Assembly (NCBI RefSeq): GCF_002159945.1
Contig: NZ_NFJQ01000002.1
Location: 186,001 to 250,000, forward strand
DNA: 64,000 nt
Reading direction: 5' to 3'
Source: Cloacibacillus sp. An23
Lineage (GTDB): Bacteria; Synergistota; Synergistia; Synergistales; Synergistaceae
Shown here: positions 15,518 to 24,031 of the stretch, one piece after another
Position numbering within the stretch: position 1 is the stretch's first letter
How the letters are laid out: the number at the start of each line of letters is the position of its first letter
Made by a program: the position numbers and the translations under genes
Notes under the pieces: model-generated
What the model saw: only the letters and a program-made list of their open reading frames with translations
Told to the model about the DNA's origin: nothing
Database searches by the model: none

Positions 15518-15601
15518 CTCCAGGTTTTTCTCCCTAAAATGCTCCAGAAAAACCTCCATAAAACGCTCCATAAAAACCTCCCTGAAAGTCTCCCTAAAAA
15601 A
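15518..15601. repeat. Seven tandem 12-bp units
   Basis: Seven contiguous 12-bp units begin CTCC, followed in most by an A-rich end, for example CTCCATAAAAAC. They start at 15518, 15530, 15542, 15554, 15566, 15578 and 15590. In one frame they would encode a Ser-(Leu/Ile)-Lys-X tetrapeptide repeat with a weak TTG or ATG start and no SD, so coding is doubtful. DNA-binding iterons near the packaging genes are the other option. Confidence 0.55.
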
Positions 15602-15670
15602 TCTGGAAAAAGCCGATACACTAGTATCATCGAATTTCGACGATGAGACCTAAGAACACGGCGCGCCACG

Positions 15671-15821
15671 CCCCGCGGTCTGGCAGCAGAGGAAGAGATT
15701 GCTTCCCGCCATTCCGCGGGGTATCATTTTCGTGACCTCACGAAAATGGTAGAGGTTGACATAGCACACAGACGAACCCCGCACGCGGAGGCACGCGAAA
15801 GCGACCAAAGCGAGGCGGGGT
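15671..15821 (+). ncRNA. Structured region with three hairpins, possible ncRNA or packaging-site element
   Basis: Three stems in series: CCCCGCGG (15671-15678)/CCGCGGGG (15714-15721) enclosing GGAAG/CTTCC; CATTTTCGTG (15725-15734)/CACGAAAATG (15739-15748) with a 4-nt loop; and ACCCCGC (15776-15782)/GCGGGGT (15815-15821). The gap from 15455 to 15841 contains no convincing gene. The element ends 20 bp before the methyltransferase start. Whether it acts as RNA or as DNA (cos/pac or repressor target) is unknown. Confidence 0.45.
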
Positions 15822-15841
15822 AATTTTATGGGGGTGCTAAA

Positions 15842-17080
15842 GTGGATATTAAAAAGGTTAAACTGTCGGAGTTAAAACCCGACAAAAAGAACGCGCGTAA
15901 GCACGACAAGCGCAACATTGAAGAAATTAAGAGAAGCCTACAGAAGAATCCTCAGTACCGTCCCTTTGTTGTGCAGAAAAGCACTGGGCGCATCCTTGTT
16001 GGGAACGGTATGTATCAGGCGATGAAGGAACTCGGCATCACCGAAGGCTGGGTCGAGTATCGAGACCTTAACGATGAAGACGCGACTGTGCTCGCACTCT
16101 CAGACAACCGGACGGCGGAGTTAGCCGACTGGGACACGGCGGTGCTCAAAAATCTATTGGAAGAAATGGGGCCGGATATAGATGTCCCAGGCTGGGATAC
16201 GAGTGAAATTGAAGGGTTATTTAGCTTACCATCTGATGGCGTACGAACTGAAATCATAGAGGATGAAGCACCTGAACCGCAATCTGACACAGTATCGCAG
16301 CTGGGTGATGTATGGCTTCTCGGGCAGCACCGACTTATGTGCGGAGACAGCACAAAAGAGGGTGATGTGGCGGTATTGATGGGCGGGGCTATGGCAGACA
16401 TGGTTTTTACAGACCCGCCGTACAATGTTGATTACTCGTCGAAAAACACATACCTGAATGCGGTTGCCCCTGGCAATCGCATTCAAACACCGATAGAAAA
16501 TGACAATTATGCTGATGACGGCGAAATTGCAGAAAAGATATGGGGACCAGCGTTTGCAAATATGAGGGCATATGCCGCGCCGCATTGCTCTATTTACTGC
16601 ACTATGCCGCAAGGTGGCGCACACATGATGATGATGATGATGATGGCTTCCGCCCATTGGCAGGTAAAGCATGAGCTGATATGGCTAAAAAATAATCATG
16701 TGCTTGGACGTGCCGATTACTTGTATAAACACGAACCTATTTTATTTGGCTGGGCAGAAAAGCATTGTTTTTACGGCAAAGGCGAATTTACAAAAAGCGT
16801 TTGGGAAATACCGAAACCGCAAAAAAGCGACTTGCATCCTACAATGAAACCTGTCAGCTTAATTGTCAACGCTTTATTGAACTCTTCGCAAGTTGGTGAG
16901 TTTGTTCTTGACCTTTTCGGCGGCTCAGGTTCAACACTCATAGCCTGCGAGCAGACTGGACGTGTATGCTACATGATGGAGCTGTCCCCGCATTACGTCG
17001 ATGTTATCATTCGTCGCTGGCAGGCACTGACTGGTGGCAAAGCGATACATGAGAAAACAGGTGAGATATTTCCGGGATAG
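15842..17080 (+). CDS. ParB-like nuclease domain / DNA methyltransferase fusion
   Basis: A 412-residue protein. Residues 1-105 are a ParB/Srx-type domain (KLSELKPDKKNARKHD, VGNGMYQAMKELG). Residues 155-400 are an adenine-type methyltransferase with the catalytic DPPYN at 191-195 and the SAM-binding LDLFGGSGST near residue 360, in the beta-class order. GTG start 15842 behind GGGGGTG. Such fusions usually lie next to phage terminases and modify phage DNA, which may protect it or mark packaging sites. An in-frame (ATG)7 microsatellite encodes seven Met near residue 262. Confidence 0.88.
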   Translation: MDIKKVKLSELKPDKKNARKHDKRNIEEIKRSLQKNPQYRPFVVQKSTGRILVGNGMYQAMKELGITEGWVEYRDLNDEDATVLALSDNRTAELADWDTAVLKNLLEEMGPDIDVPGWDTSEIEGLFSLPSDGVRTEIIEDEAPEPQSDTVSQLGDVWLLGQHRLMCGDSTKEGDVAVLMGGAMADMVFTDPPYNVDYSSKNTYLNAVAPGNRIQTPIENDNYADDGEIAEKIWGPAFANMRAYAAPHCSIYCTMPQGGAHMMMMMMMASAHWQVKHELIWLKNNHVLGRADYLYKHEPILFGWAEKHCFYGKGEFTKSVWEIPKPQKSDLHPTMKPVSLIVNALLNSSQVGEFVLDLFGGSGSTLIACEQTGRVCYMMELSPHYVDVIIRRWQALTGGKAIHEKTGEIFPG

Positions 17081-17101
17081 ACGTAGAAAGGCGGTGATTT
17101 T

Positions 17102-17572
17102 ATGCCGCGAGGCAACCCTGAAAATTTAGTGTCTAACAGCGATAGAACCCCGGAAGAACGCCGCAAGAACGCGCAAAAAGCGGGGCGCGCGTCGGGCAGA
17201 AAACGCCGTAAAATTAAGGCCGCTAAAGAGTACATGAAGATGCTTATCGGACTGCCCCTTGATGCTTCGCAGCGGAACCTCGCGAAATATATGTCGGAGG
17301 CAGGAATCGACGAGCAAGACCAGAATCAACTCTCTCTCATGCTGATGAGTCTTATGAAGCAGGCACAGAAGGGGAACATCAAGAGCGCGGAGCTTGTGCT
17401 GCAGCTTGTCGGCGAAATGCCAGCTAGCAAGACGGAAATAACCGGCGCGGACGGGGCTCCGCTAATCCCCGAGCGACCGCCGCTCTACGACCTCTCTAAA
17501 CTGTCGCATGAAGAACTTACGTCTCTTGCTCGTGACGCATTCAAGGAGGACAAAGGCGGCGAGGAAAATTGA
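17102..17572 (+). CDS. Terminase small subunit-like protein
   Basis: A 156-residue protein directly before the large terminase. It is Arg/Lys-rich at the N-terminus (RTPEERRKNAQKAGRASGRK), then has a helical middle and an acidic C-terminus. The basic, helical build fits a DNA-recognition small subunit. The stop overlaps the TTG start of terL. The assignment is mostly by position. Confidence 0.6.
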   Translation: MPRGNPENLVSNSDRTPEERRKNAQKAGRASGRKRRKIKAAKEYMKMLIGLPLDASQRNLAKYMSEAGIDEQDQNQLSLMLMSLMKQAQKGNIKSAELVLQLVGEMPASKTEITGADGAPLIPERPPLYDLSKLSHEELTSLARDAFKEDKGGEEN

Positions 17573-19038
17573 GCCGCGCCGCACAGCCAAAGTTAGACCG
17601 GGAGACCTTGCGCCGCAGCATTGCGGCTAACTCCATGTCCGGCTTCGTCCGCTATACATATCCGTCATATCTCATGGGCTGGTGCCACGAAGAGATATGC
17701 TTGCGGCTGGATAGGTTTCTCGACGATGTGCGGGCGCGGCGCTCTCCGCGCCTCATTATCTGTATGCCGCCGCGCTCTGGAAAGTCAGAACTGGCCTCGC
17801 GCCGCTTCCCGGCCTATGCGTTCGGACGCGAGCCGAACATCAGCGTTATAGCGGCGTCCTACTCGGCGGACTTGGCGTCGCGTATAAACCGCGACGTGCA
17901 GCGCATAATGGACGATGCTCCATACTTAAGCATCTTCTCTGACACGCGACTCCCAGGGGCTAACGCGAGGACGGGGCGCAGCGGCTACGTCCGCAACAAT
18001 GACATATTCGAGATAGTCGGCCACAACGGCAGTTATCGCAGCGCGGGCGTCGGCGGCGGCATTAACGGAATGGGCGCTGACATTATGATAATCGACGACC
18101 CTTTCAAATCGCGCGCCGAGGCGGACAGCCCGACGATACGGGAAAAGATATGGGACTGGTACACCTCGACGTTTTACACGCGCCTCGCGCCCGGCGGCGG
18201 CATACTCGTCATAGCCACGCGCTGGCACATGGACGACCTTACGGGACGGCTTATCGAGGCCGCGAAGACAGGCGAGGGCGACCAGTGGGAGATAGTGGAC
18301 TATCCCGCCATAGCGACGTGCGACGAAGCGCACCGCAAGAAGGGCGAGGCTCTTCACCCAGAGCGCTACCCGCTCGATCAGCTTATGCGCATCAAGGCCG
18401 CCATAGGCACGCGCGACTGGGAGGCGCTGTATCAGCAGCACCCGACAGTCGAGGGCGGCGCGGTGTTCCGCACTGAGTGGCTGAGGCTGTATAACCCGGC
18501 GGATCTGCCGCAGAGCTTCGACGAAACGATTATCTCATGGGATATGACCTTCAAAGAGGGCGACGACAAGGACTTCGTTGTCGGGCAGGTCTGGGCGCGC
18601 AAGGACGCGCGCTATTTCCTTCTCGACCAGGTGCGGCGGCAGATGGATTTTGTCGCCACTATGGAGGCGTTTGTCGCGTTGTCGCAGAAATACCCGCGCG
18701 CGCTAAAGAAGCTCGTTGAGGACAAGGCCAACGGCCCGGCGGTGATAAGCGCGCTCAAGTCTCACGTGCCGGGAATCGTGCCTATAGAGCCGGACGGTTC
18801 AAAGACGGCGCGGGCTTACGCGGTCACGCCGCTTTTCGAGGCTGGGAACGTATATATCCCCAATCCGTCATGGTGCCAGTGGGCGCGCGAGTATATAGAC
18901 GAGCTGACGCAGTTCCCGACGGCTGCGCACGACGACCAGGTTGACGCTACGACGCAGGCGCTGAGGCAGTTCACGGCGCGCCCGTCTATCCGCATTAACC
19001 CCTCGATACTACAGCCGCGCGGACTATACAGGAGGTAA
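17569..19038 (+). CDS. terL: Terminase large subunit
   Basis: A 489-residue packaging motor. The ATPase domain has Walker A MPPRSGKS at residues 66-73 and Walker B MIIDDP near residue 171. The nuclease domain has its first Asp in ISWDMTF near residue 325 and the DDQVDA motif near residue 455. TTG start 17569 overlaps the upstream stop (TTGA). It cuts concatemeric DNA and pumps it through the portal encoded next. Length is normal. Confidence 0.95.
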   Translation: MSRAAQPKLDRETLRRSIAANSMSGFVRYTYPSYLMGWCHEEICLRLDRFLDDVRARRSPRLIICMPPRSGKSELASRRFPAYAFGREPNISVIAASYSADLASRINRDVQRIMDDAPYLSIFSDTRLPGANARTGRSGYVRNNDIFEIVGHNGSYRSAGVGGGINGMGADIMIIDDPFKSRAEADSPTIREKIWDWYTSTFYTRLAPGGGILVIATRWHMDDLTGRLIEAAKTGEGDQWEIVDYPAIATCDEAHRKKGEALHPERYPLDQLMRIKAAIGTRDWEALYQQHPTVEGGAVFRTEWLRLYNPADLPQSFDETIISWDMTFKEGDDKDFVVGQVWARKDARYFLLDQVRRQMDFVATMEAFVALSQKYPRALKKLVEDKANGPAVISALKSHVPGIVPIEPDGSKTARAYAVTPLFEAGNVYIPNPSWCQWAREYIDELTQFPTAAHDDQVDATTQALRQFTARPSIRINPSILQPRGLYRR

Positions 19039-19041
19039 GGC

Positions 19042-20667
19042 ATGAGCCGAAAACAACGAAAACCAAAGGCGGCATACCGAACGCCGTCGATGAAGATAGC
19101 CGCGGAGGCTTTGTCGTCTCGCGGCGCGGGCGCGGGCGTTCTCACCCCCGGCGCAATCCGCGCCATGTTTCAGCCGTGCGAGACGCTGGGCTTCCGCGGT
19201 GCCGATAACGCCAGGATTGCGCAGGGCGCGGCGCTCGACTCCGCAGGCGTGTACAACCTTTTGCAACACACGCTCTGCAACGGGATGCTCGCCTACGCGT
19301 CGCAGTTTGTGGGCTACGGCGTGCTGTCCAATCTCACGCAGGACGGGCTTATCCGCTCCGGCGTCGAGATGCGTGCCGACGAAATGACGCGCAAGTGGAT
19401 AGAGCTGACGTACAACGGCAAAGACCCGGCGGCGCAGAAAGAGCAGGAGCAGGAAATAGACGGCGGGCTTAACGGCTCGCCTTTTTTGTCGGGCGGCGTT
19501 GTCCCGGTAACGCCGGAGGCAGAGGGCGACAGCATTATCCAGACGCTCAACGGCGAGATGGAGGCGTTCGGGCTGAGGCGGCTGTTCCGCGAGGCCGCCG
19601 CGATGAGCGGCTACTTCGGCGGCTGTCTGGCTTACATTGACGTGGGCGACCTGACCGACGAAGACCTCAAAACCCCGCTGCGTCTTGACGCCGACACGTT
19701 CTCGCAGGGCTCGCTGCGCGGCTTCCGTCTCGTCGAGCCGTTCAACATCGCGCCTGGCTTCTACAACGCGAGCAACCCGGTCTCTGCGAGTTACTTCCGG
19801 CCTGAGACGTGGTACGTGCTTGGCACGGAGATACACGCCTCGCGCTTCCTGTATTTCACCGAGAACCGCCCGCCGACGCTGCTGCTCCCGTCGTACAACT
19901 TCTTCGGCATCCCACTGGCGCAGATTGTGCTCGACGCGGTCACGCACTTCACGAGCTGCCGCGAGGCAGAAGCGAGGCTGCTTACCAAGTTCAGCCTGAC
20001 CGTCCTCAAGACGGATATGCAGGCGGTGCTTGCAGGCGGCGCGAGCGGAGAGATTGACAAGCGCATAAGGTACTTCGTCCAGATGTGCGATAACGACGGC
20101 GTGGCGCTCATAGACAAGGACATGGAAGACATGATAAAGCTCGAAACTCCGCTCTCGGGCGTTACAGACATCGTGCGGCAGGCGATGGAGATAGTCGCGG
20201 CGATGTTCGGAGAGCCGGTCGTCAAGCTCTGGGGCGTCACCCCCGGTGGGCTAAACGCCACAGGCGACGCGGATATGCAGAACCATTACGACCATATCAA
20301 CAGCATACAGGAGAAGATATTCCGTGAGCCGCTGAAACACGCGCTGGACATCTTACAGCTCAACAAGTTCGGCGTTATCGACGACGCTCTGACCTTCACC
20401 TTCCCGCCGCTCGGGGACGACGACGACAAGGCTGTAGCGGACACGCAGCTCGTCAAGGCCAACACTGCGGCGACGCTCTTCGACCGCGGCATCGTGAGCG
20501 GCGAGGAAGTACGCAAGGCGCTCGCGGAAGACCCGAAGAGCCAGTTTACAAACATAGACCCGGGCGCGGAAGTGCCGGAGCCAGACCTCGCGCTCCCGAT
20601 GGAGGGCGCGCAGGAGCCCGGGCGCTCAGACCTTGACGACCGCGACTTCGCCGGACAGGTCTACTAG
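19042..20667 (+). CDS. Portal protein (DUF1073 type)
   Basis: A 541-residue portal of the DUF1073 family, marked by the N-terminal NLLQHTLCNGMLAYASQFVG segment, the central FREAAAMSGYFGGCLAYIDV, and PTLLLPSYNFFGIPLAQ. It forms the dodecameric DNA channel at the capsid vertex and binds the terminase. Starts 4 bp after terL, SD GGAGG. The C-terminus is acidic and variable. Confidence 0.88.
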   Translation: MSRKQRKPKAAYRTPSMKIAAEALSSRGAGAGVLTPGAIRAMFQPCETLGFRGADNARIAQGAALDSAGVYNLLQHTLCNGMLAYASQFVGYGVLSNLTQDGLIRSGVEMRADEMTRKWIELTYNGKDPAAQKEQEQEIDGGLNGSPFLSGGVVPVTPEAEGDSIIQTLNGEMEAFGLRRLFREAAAMSGYFGGCLAYIDVGDLTDEDLKTPLRLDADTFSQGSLRGFRLVEPFNIAPGFYNASNPVSASYFRPETWYVLGTEIHASRFLYFTENRPPTLLLPSYNFFGIPLAQIVLDAVTHFTSCREAEARLLTKFSLTVLKTDMQAVLAGGASGEIDKRIRYFVQMCDNDGVALIDKDMEDMIKLETPLSGVTDIVRQAMEIVAAMFGEPVVKLWGVTPGGLNATGDADMQNHYDHINSIQEKIFREPLKHALDILQLNKFGVIDDALTFTFPPLGDDDDKAVADTQLVKANTAATLFDRGIVSGEEVRKALAEDPKSQFTNIDPGAEVPEPDLALPMEGAQEPGRSDLDDRDFAGQVY

Positions 20668-20678
20668 AAGGAGCGGAG

Positions 20679-22436
20679 ATGGCTGTTAAAAGGACGCTGA
20701 GGGCGGTACGTCCGGCTGCCGCGCTCGAGCGCGAGTACCGCGAGAAGCTGGACAAGCTTATAGACGACATGCAGCGCTCGGTCATCTGGTGGATGCGCGC
20801 TGCTTACCGCAGGCGCGAAAACCAGATAACGCAGGACGCGGGCCCGGCGCGCGACTTGTCGCAGGAGCTGCAGAGCGTCATGCGCGACTGGCTCAAAAAG
20901 TACAACGAGGCCGCTGAGACGCTCGCACAGTGGTTCGCGGATAAGAACTCGCAGCACGTGCGCAACTCCACGCGCGAGGCATTCAAGGCGGCGGGGATAG
21001 CCGAGCTGTTCACGGTCAAATTCCGCTACATGAGCCGCCACGAGCGCGACGTGCTGCAGTCTATCATCATTGAGAACGTCAATCTGATAAAGTCCATACC
21101 TCAGCACTATTTTACGGAGGTGCAGGGGCTTGTGCAGCGGTGCGTGCAGAACGGGCGAGACCTCGGCTATCTGACGGACGAGCTCGGCAAGCGCTACCAG
21201 ATAACGCGCCGCCGCGCTGCAATGATAGCGCGCGACCAGACAAACAAGGCGACGGAGAACCTGTCCCGCGCGCGTATGCAGAGCCTCGGGATAACGAAAG
21301 GCATCTGGATACACACCAGCGCCGGGAAGACGTACCGGCATACGCACGTGGAGATGAACGGCAAGGAGTTCGACCTCTCCAAAGGCATGTACGACAGCGC
21401 GGTGGGGCGCGAGGTGTTCCCGGGGGAGCTGGTGAACTGCTTCCCAGGCAATTCAAAGTTGTATGGACTTCCGTTCGTAGAAAAGCTGTACAGGCGTTTT
21501 TACAGAGGCGAACTGACCGAGCTCGTTACGATAAACGGTGTAGTCCTTAGAGTAACACCGAATCATCCAATACTCACTCTTGAAGGGTGGAAGGCTGCCG
21601 GCCTCGTTGATTGCGGAGATTATATTTTCCAGATAGGCGCTAAGGACAGATACGTCAGAGAACTCAATCGTTATGGGGCTATACCCACATTCGAGAATTT
21701 TTTTGAGGCGTTTGTTGGACATGGTGCTTCTGCCTCGATATTTGGTTGTGCCGAGTGTGACTTCCACGGCGACGTGTCCGATGGCGAAATCGACGTTATA
21801 GATGTCAATAGCTTTTTGACGGACAAAACGAAAACCTCTTTGTTCAAGAAAGGACGCGAGTTCGGTTTCACCAGGTCCGAAGTGAGAGGCATTGCCGGTG
21901 TCCTCTCGGGAGGATGCGTAATGACATCGTTGGCTATGGGGCATTTCTCCGCGACGAGCTTCACGGGCAGCGTGAGTAAGCGCTTGTCTGTATTCCTCGG
22001 TAGTCTCACGATAGCGGAGCTTGTTTGCCTCTTTTCCATTTCTCGGGGTAATCCCAGCTCGCAGAATGCGACGACGAATGACATTGCGGGAACACCCAAA
22101 ATGGCGGGCAATTTCCAGCTCGCTTACGCCGGACTTGTACATGGATATGACCTCATCTTCGGGGACAAGTGTTCTATCATCGGTTCGTCGGTTTCGTGGA
22201 ATGGTGAATCCACGCTTCCTAACATGAATGGAGAGGTTGTCGGGGCAGACCCCCAGCTCTTCAGCAACCGTTTTAAGCATCTTACCTTCGGAGAGACGTT
22301 TTACCGCGTCGTTGATAAGCGCGTCAGTGAATTTTCTGGGCATGTTTATAACCTCCAGACTTCGCTAGGTTGGTATATCGCAGACCATACCGTTGCGCAT
22401 AATTGCCGTTGTACTTATAAACCTATTATATCATAG
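20679..22436 (+). CDS. Mu F-like head morphogenesis protein carrying an intein
   Basis: A 585-residue frame. Extein residues 1-253 and 576-585 make a head minor protein of the phage Mu F/SPP1 gp7 type, with YQITRRRAAMIARDQTNKAT, THVEMNGKEF and the hallmark NCRC, which is exactly where the intein sits. Residues 254-575 are the intein, predicted to splice out and restore PGELVN-CRCTY. The extein after NCRC is short (10 residues), within the variation of the family. Lies between portal and protease/scaffold genes. Confidence 0.88.
   Translation: MAVKRTLRAVRPAAALEREYREKLDKLIDDMQRSVIWWMRAAYRRRENQITQDAGPARDLSQELQSVMRDWLKKYNEAAETLAQWFADKNSQHVRNSTREAFKAAGIAELFTVKFRYMSRHERDVLQSIIIENVNLIKSIPQHYFTEVQGLVQRCVQNGRDLGYLTDELGKRYQITRRRAAMIARDQTNKATENLSRARMQSLGITKGIWIHTSAGKTYRHTHVEMNGKEFDLSKGMYDSAVGREVFPGELVNCFPGNSKLYGLPFVEKLYRRFYRGELTELVTINGVVLRVTPNHPILTLEGWKAAGLVDCGDYIFQIGAKDRYVRELNRYGAIPTFENFFEAFVGHGASASIFGCAECDFHGDVSDGEIDVIDVNSFLTDKTKTSLFKKGREFGFTRSEVRGIAGVLSGGCVMTSLAMGHFSATSFTGSVSKRLSVFLGSLTIAELVCLFSISRGNPSSQNATTNDIAGTPKMAGNFQLAYAGLVHGYDLIFGDKCSIIGSSVSWNGESTLPNMNGEVVGADPQLFSNRFKHLTFGETFYRVVDKRVSEFSGHVYNLQTSLGWYIADHTVAHNCRCTYKPIIS
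21438..22403 (+). mobile_element. Intein (322 residues) in the head morphogenesis gene
   Basis: It starts at Cys (TGC 21438), in CFPGNSKLYG. Block B is LRVTPNHPILT, with the TxxH motif. The C-terminal blocks are HVYNLQTSLGWYIADHTVAH and the final Asn (22401-22403), followed by Cys+1. All four splicing landmarks (Cys1, TxxH, terminal Asn, Cys+1) are present. The loop between the splicing halves is open on the + strand but has no recognisable endonuclease in that frame; an endonuclease gene is encoded on the opposite strand. Splicing is predicted, not shown. Confidence 0.88.
21453..22343 (-). CDS. Antisense homing endonuclease gene inside the intein
   Basis: A 296-residue protein on the strand opposite to the intein. 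The start ATG 22343 has GGAGGT 7 nt upstream on the minus strand. Residues 5-45 and 62-100 are two helix-turn-helix units (MLKTVAEELGVCPDNLSIHV; SELEIARHFGCSRNVIRRRI). Residues 155-230 form a Vsr/EDxHD-like or DUF559-like nuclease core: GETELASFLEQRGF, IYNVDFAIGHVAVEV (Asp, Glu) and KRLKKILECGYSPITIEF. It is a real domain arrangement, not a shadow. It overlaps both splicing halves of the intein. Its job would be to spread the intein. Confidence 0.85.
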   Translation of the reverse strand: MPRKFTDALINDAVKRLSEGKMLKTVAEELGVCPDNLSIHVRKRGFTIPRNRRTDDRTLVPEDEVISMYKSGVSELEIARHFGCSRNVIRRRILRAGITPRNGKEANKLRYRETTEEYRQALTHAAREARRGEMPHSQRCHYASSREDTGNASHFGPGETELASFLEQRGFRFVRQKAIDIYNVDFAIGHVAVEVTLGTTKYRGRSTMSNKRLKKILECGYSPITIEFSDVSVLSAYLENIISAINEAGSLPPFKSEYWMIRCYSKDYTVYRNELGQFASVKTPVQLFYERKSIQL

Positions 22437-22484
22437 TGATTAGCTAGTAAGGCAACGCACGGAAACACACAAAGGAGTGATTGC

Positions 22485-24017
22485 ATGATACGGGACAGAC
22501 CCCGCAGCGACCGCATTGCGTTCGACGCCGCGGCTAGCCGCCGTCATAAGGACGACAACGGCTATCTGCACGTGGACGCGTCGAACATCACCAAGGAGCA
22601 GGTCGCGCCGTACTACGGCAATGAAATCCCCGACTGGCAGGGGCTGGGGCTCGAGCCTGGACGGCTCTACTACATGTACCGCCCCGCGGACGAGCTGGCG
22701 AAGGCTGCGGACAGCTTTAACGGGATGCCGCTGCTTTTCGAGCATCATCAGACTAACGCCGCGTGCCCCGCTAAGGAGTATGTCATAGGCAGTCTCGGCA
22801 CCGACGCGGAGTTCCGCTCGCCTTACGTCGTCAACTCACTGATTATCACGGACGGCGAGGCGATAGACGCGATAGAGCGTGGGGACTACAAGGAGCTTTC
22901 CGCCGCTTATAAGTACACGCCCGTCATGCAGGGCGGCATCTTCGGCGGCGAGCATTACGACGGACGCATGACGGACATCAGGGCCAATCACGTCGCGCTA
23001 GTCAAAGAGGGGCGCGCGGGGCCGGACGTTGCCGTCGCGGACGCGAAACCTAAATCACTGGGGGCGCTGGCCCCTCAAAGGAGGACGCAAAAAGAGATGA
23101 AAAAAACGACCAAGAAGGGCGTGCTTGCCTTCGACGCAGTGCCCGCGATAGAGGGCATGGAAGTCAATCTCGCCGCAATGATGAAGGCCGTGCAGGTTGT
23201 GGAAGCGCAGCGCGAGGGGCTTGACCCGCGCACAATCAACCTCGACATAGACGCGGGGGCAAGCATAGACGAGATCGTCGCCAAGTTCTTCCCCGAAGCG
23301 GACGAGGACGCGAAGGCCGGGATAGCGGCGATGCTCGAAGAGCTTAAATCCGCGCCCGCCACGGACACGGACGTTATTACCCCGGCAAAGGACGACGAGA
23401 AGGGCAGCCGCGAGTTCGCGGAGGGCGTCAAATACGGTGAAGAGCTTGAACGCGACCCGGAAGAGCGCCGGAAACTTGACCGCGAACACGAATCCGAAGG
23501 GATGCGCCGCGCTATGGACGAATGCGGCGTGGACGCGGACGACCCCGGAAGCTCCAAGGCCTTCGCTGAGGGCGTTAAGTACGGCGAGAACCTTATGCGC
23601 AACCGTGCGGAGCGTGAAAAGCTTGACCGCGAGCACGAGTCGGAAGGAATGAAGCGCGAACTGGAACACCAGCGCGAGGCGATGGACGCGGCTATCAAGA
23701 AAGCTAAAGAACAGGTCGCCGCGGACACGAAAGCCCACATCAAGGCGCTTTACGCGGCCGCCAACGACTGCCGCCCAGTGCTCGGGATACTCGCCGACCC
23801 GATGGCGTTCGACAGCGCTGACGACATATACCGCAAGGCCCTGACGGCGGCAGGCGTAGATGTGCGCAACGTCCACCCGTCCGCGTTCCCGCAGATGCTT
23901 AAACTCGTGCGCGGCAACAAGAATAGGGCGGCGGGAGCCCCGCAGATGGCTAACGACTCCGCGGGCGGCGACTTCCTCAAAGGCGCGTTTGACGGGCTCG
24001 CGCGAATCCAGAAGTAA
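22485..24017 (+). CDS. DUF2213 protein (prohead protease/scaffold-like)
   Basis: A 510-residue protein. The N-terminal 190 residues match DUF2213: RIAFDAAASRRHKDDNGYLH, GNEIPDW, PLLFEHH, VIGSLGTDAEF, and the closing DIRANHVALVKEGRAGPDV, the NHxAxV...R pattern of phage head-maturation proteins. The rest is a long charged region with a 40-residue repeat (FAEGVKYGE.L.R...ER.KLDREHESEGM, twice), probably scaffold. ATG 22485. It is followed by cement and capsid genes. Confidence 0.82.
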   Translation: MIRDRPRSDRIAFDAAASRRHKDDNGYLHVDASNITKEQVAPYYGNEIPDWQGLGLEPGRLYYMYRPADELAKAADSFNGMPLLFEHHQTNAACPAKEYVIGSLGTDAEFRSPYVVNSLIITDGEAIDAIERGDYKELSAAYKYTPVMQGGIFGGEHYDGRMTDIRANHVALVKEGRAGPDVAVADAKPKSLGALAPQRRTQKEMKKTTKKGVLAFDAVPAIEGMEVNLAAMMKAVQVVEAQREGLDPRTINLDIDAGASIDEIVAKFFPEADEDAKAGIAAMLEELKSAPATDTDVITPAKDDEKGSREFAEGVKYGEELERDPEERRKLDREHESEGMRRAMDECGVDADDPGSSKAFAEGVKYGENLMRNRAEREKLDREHESEGMKRELEHQREAMDAAIKKAKEQVAADTKAHIKALYAAANDCRPVLGILADPMAFDSADDIYRKALTAAGVDVRNVHPSAFPQMLKLVRGNKNRAAGAPQMANDSAGGDFLKGAFDGLARIQK

Positions 24018-24031
24018 GGAGGCTGTGAACT

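Noticed and set aside
15518-15601. CRISPR array
   Set aside because: 12-bp units are contiguous with no spacers; no cas genes in the window.
15456-15653. 65-codon frame over the 12-bp repeats
   Set aside because: No ribosome site and a repetitive Ser-Leu-Lys product; more likely a by-product of the DNA repeat, though not excluded.
16625-16645. (ATG)7 microsatellite as a phase switch in the methyltransferase
   Set aside because: The unit is a codon, so copy changes only alter the Met count and keep the frame.
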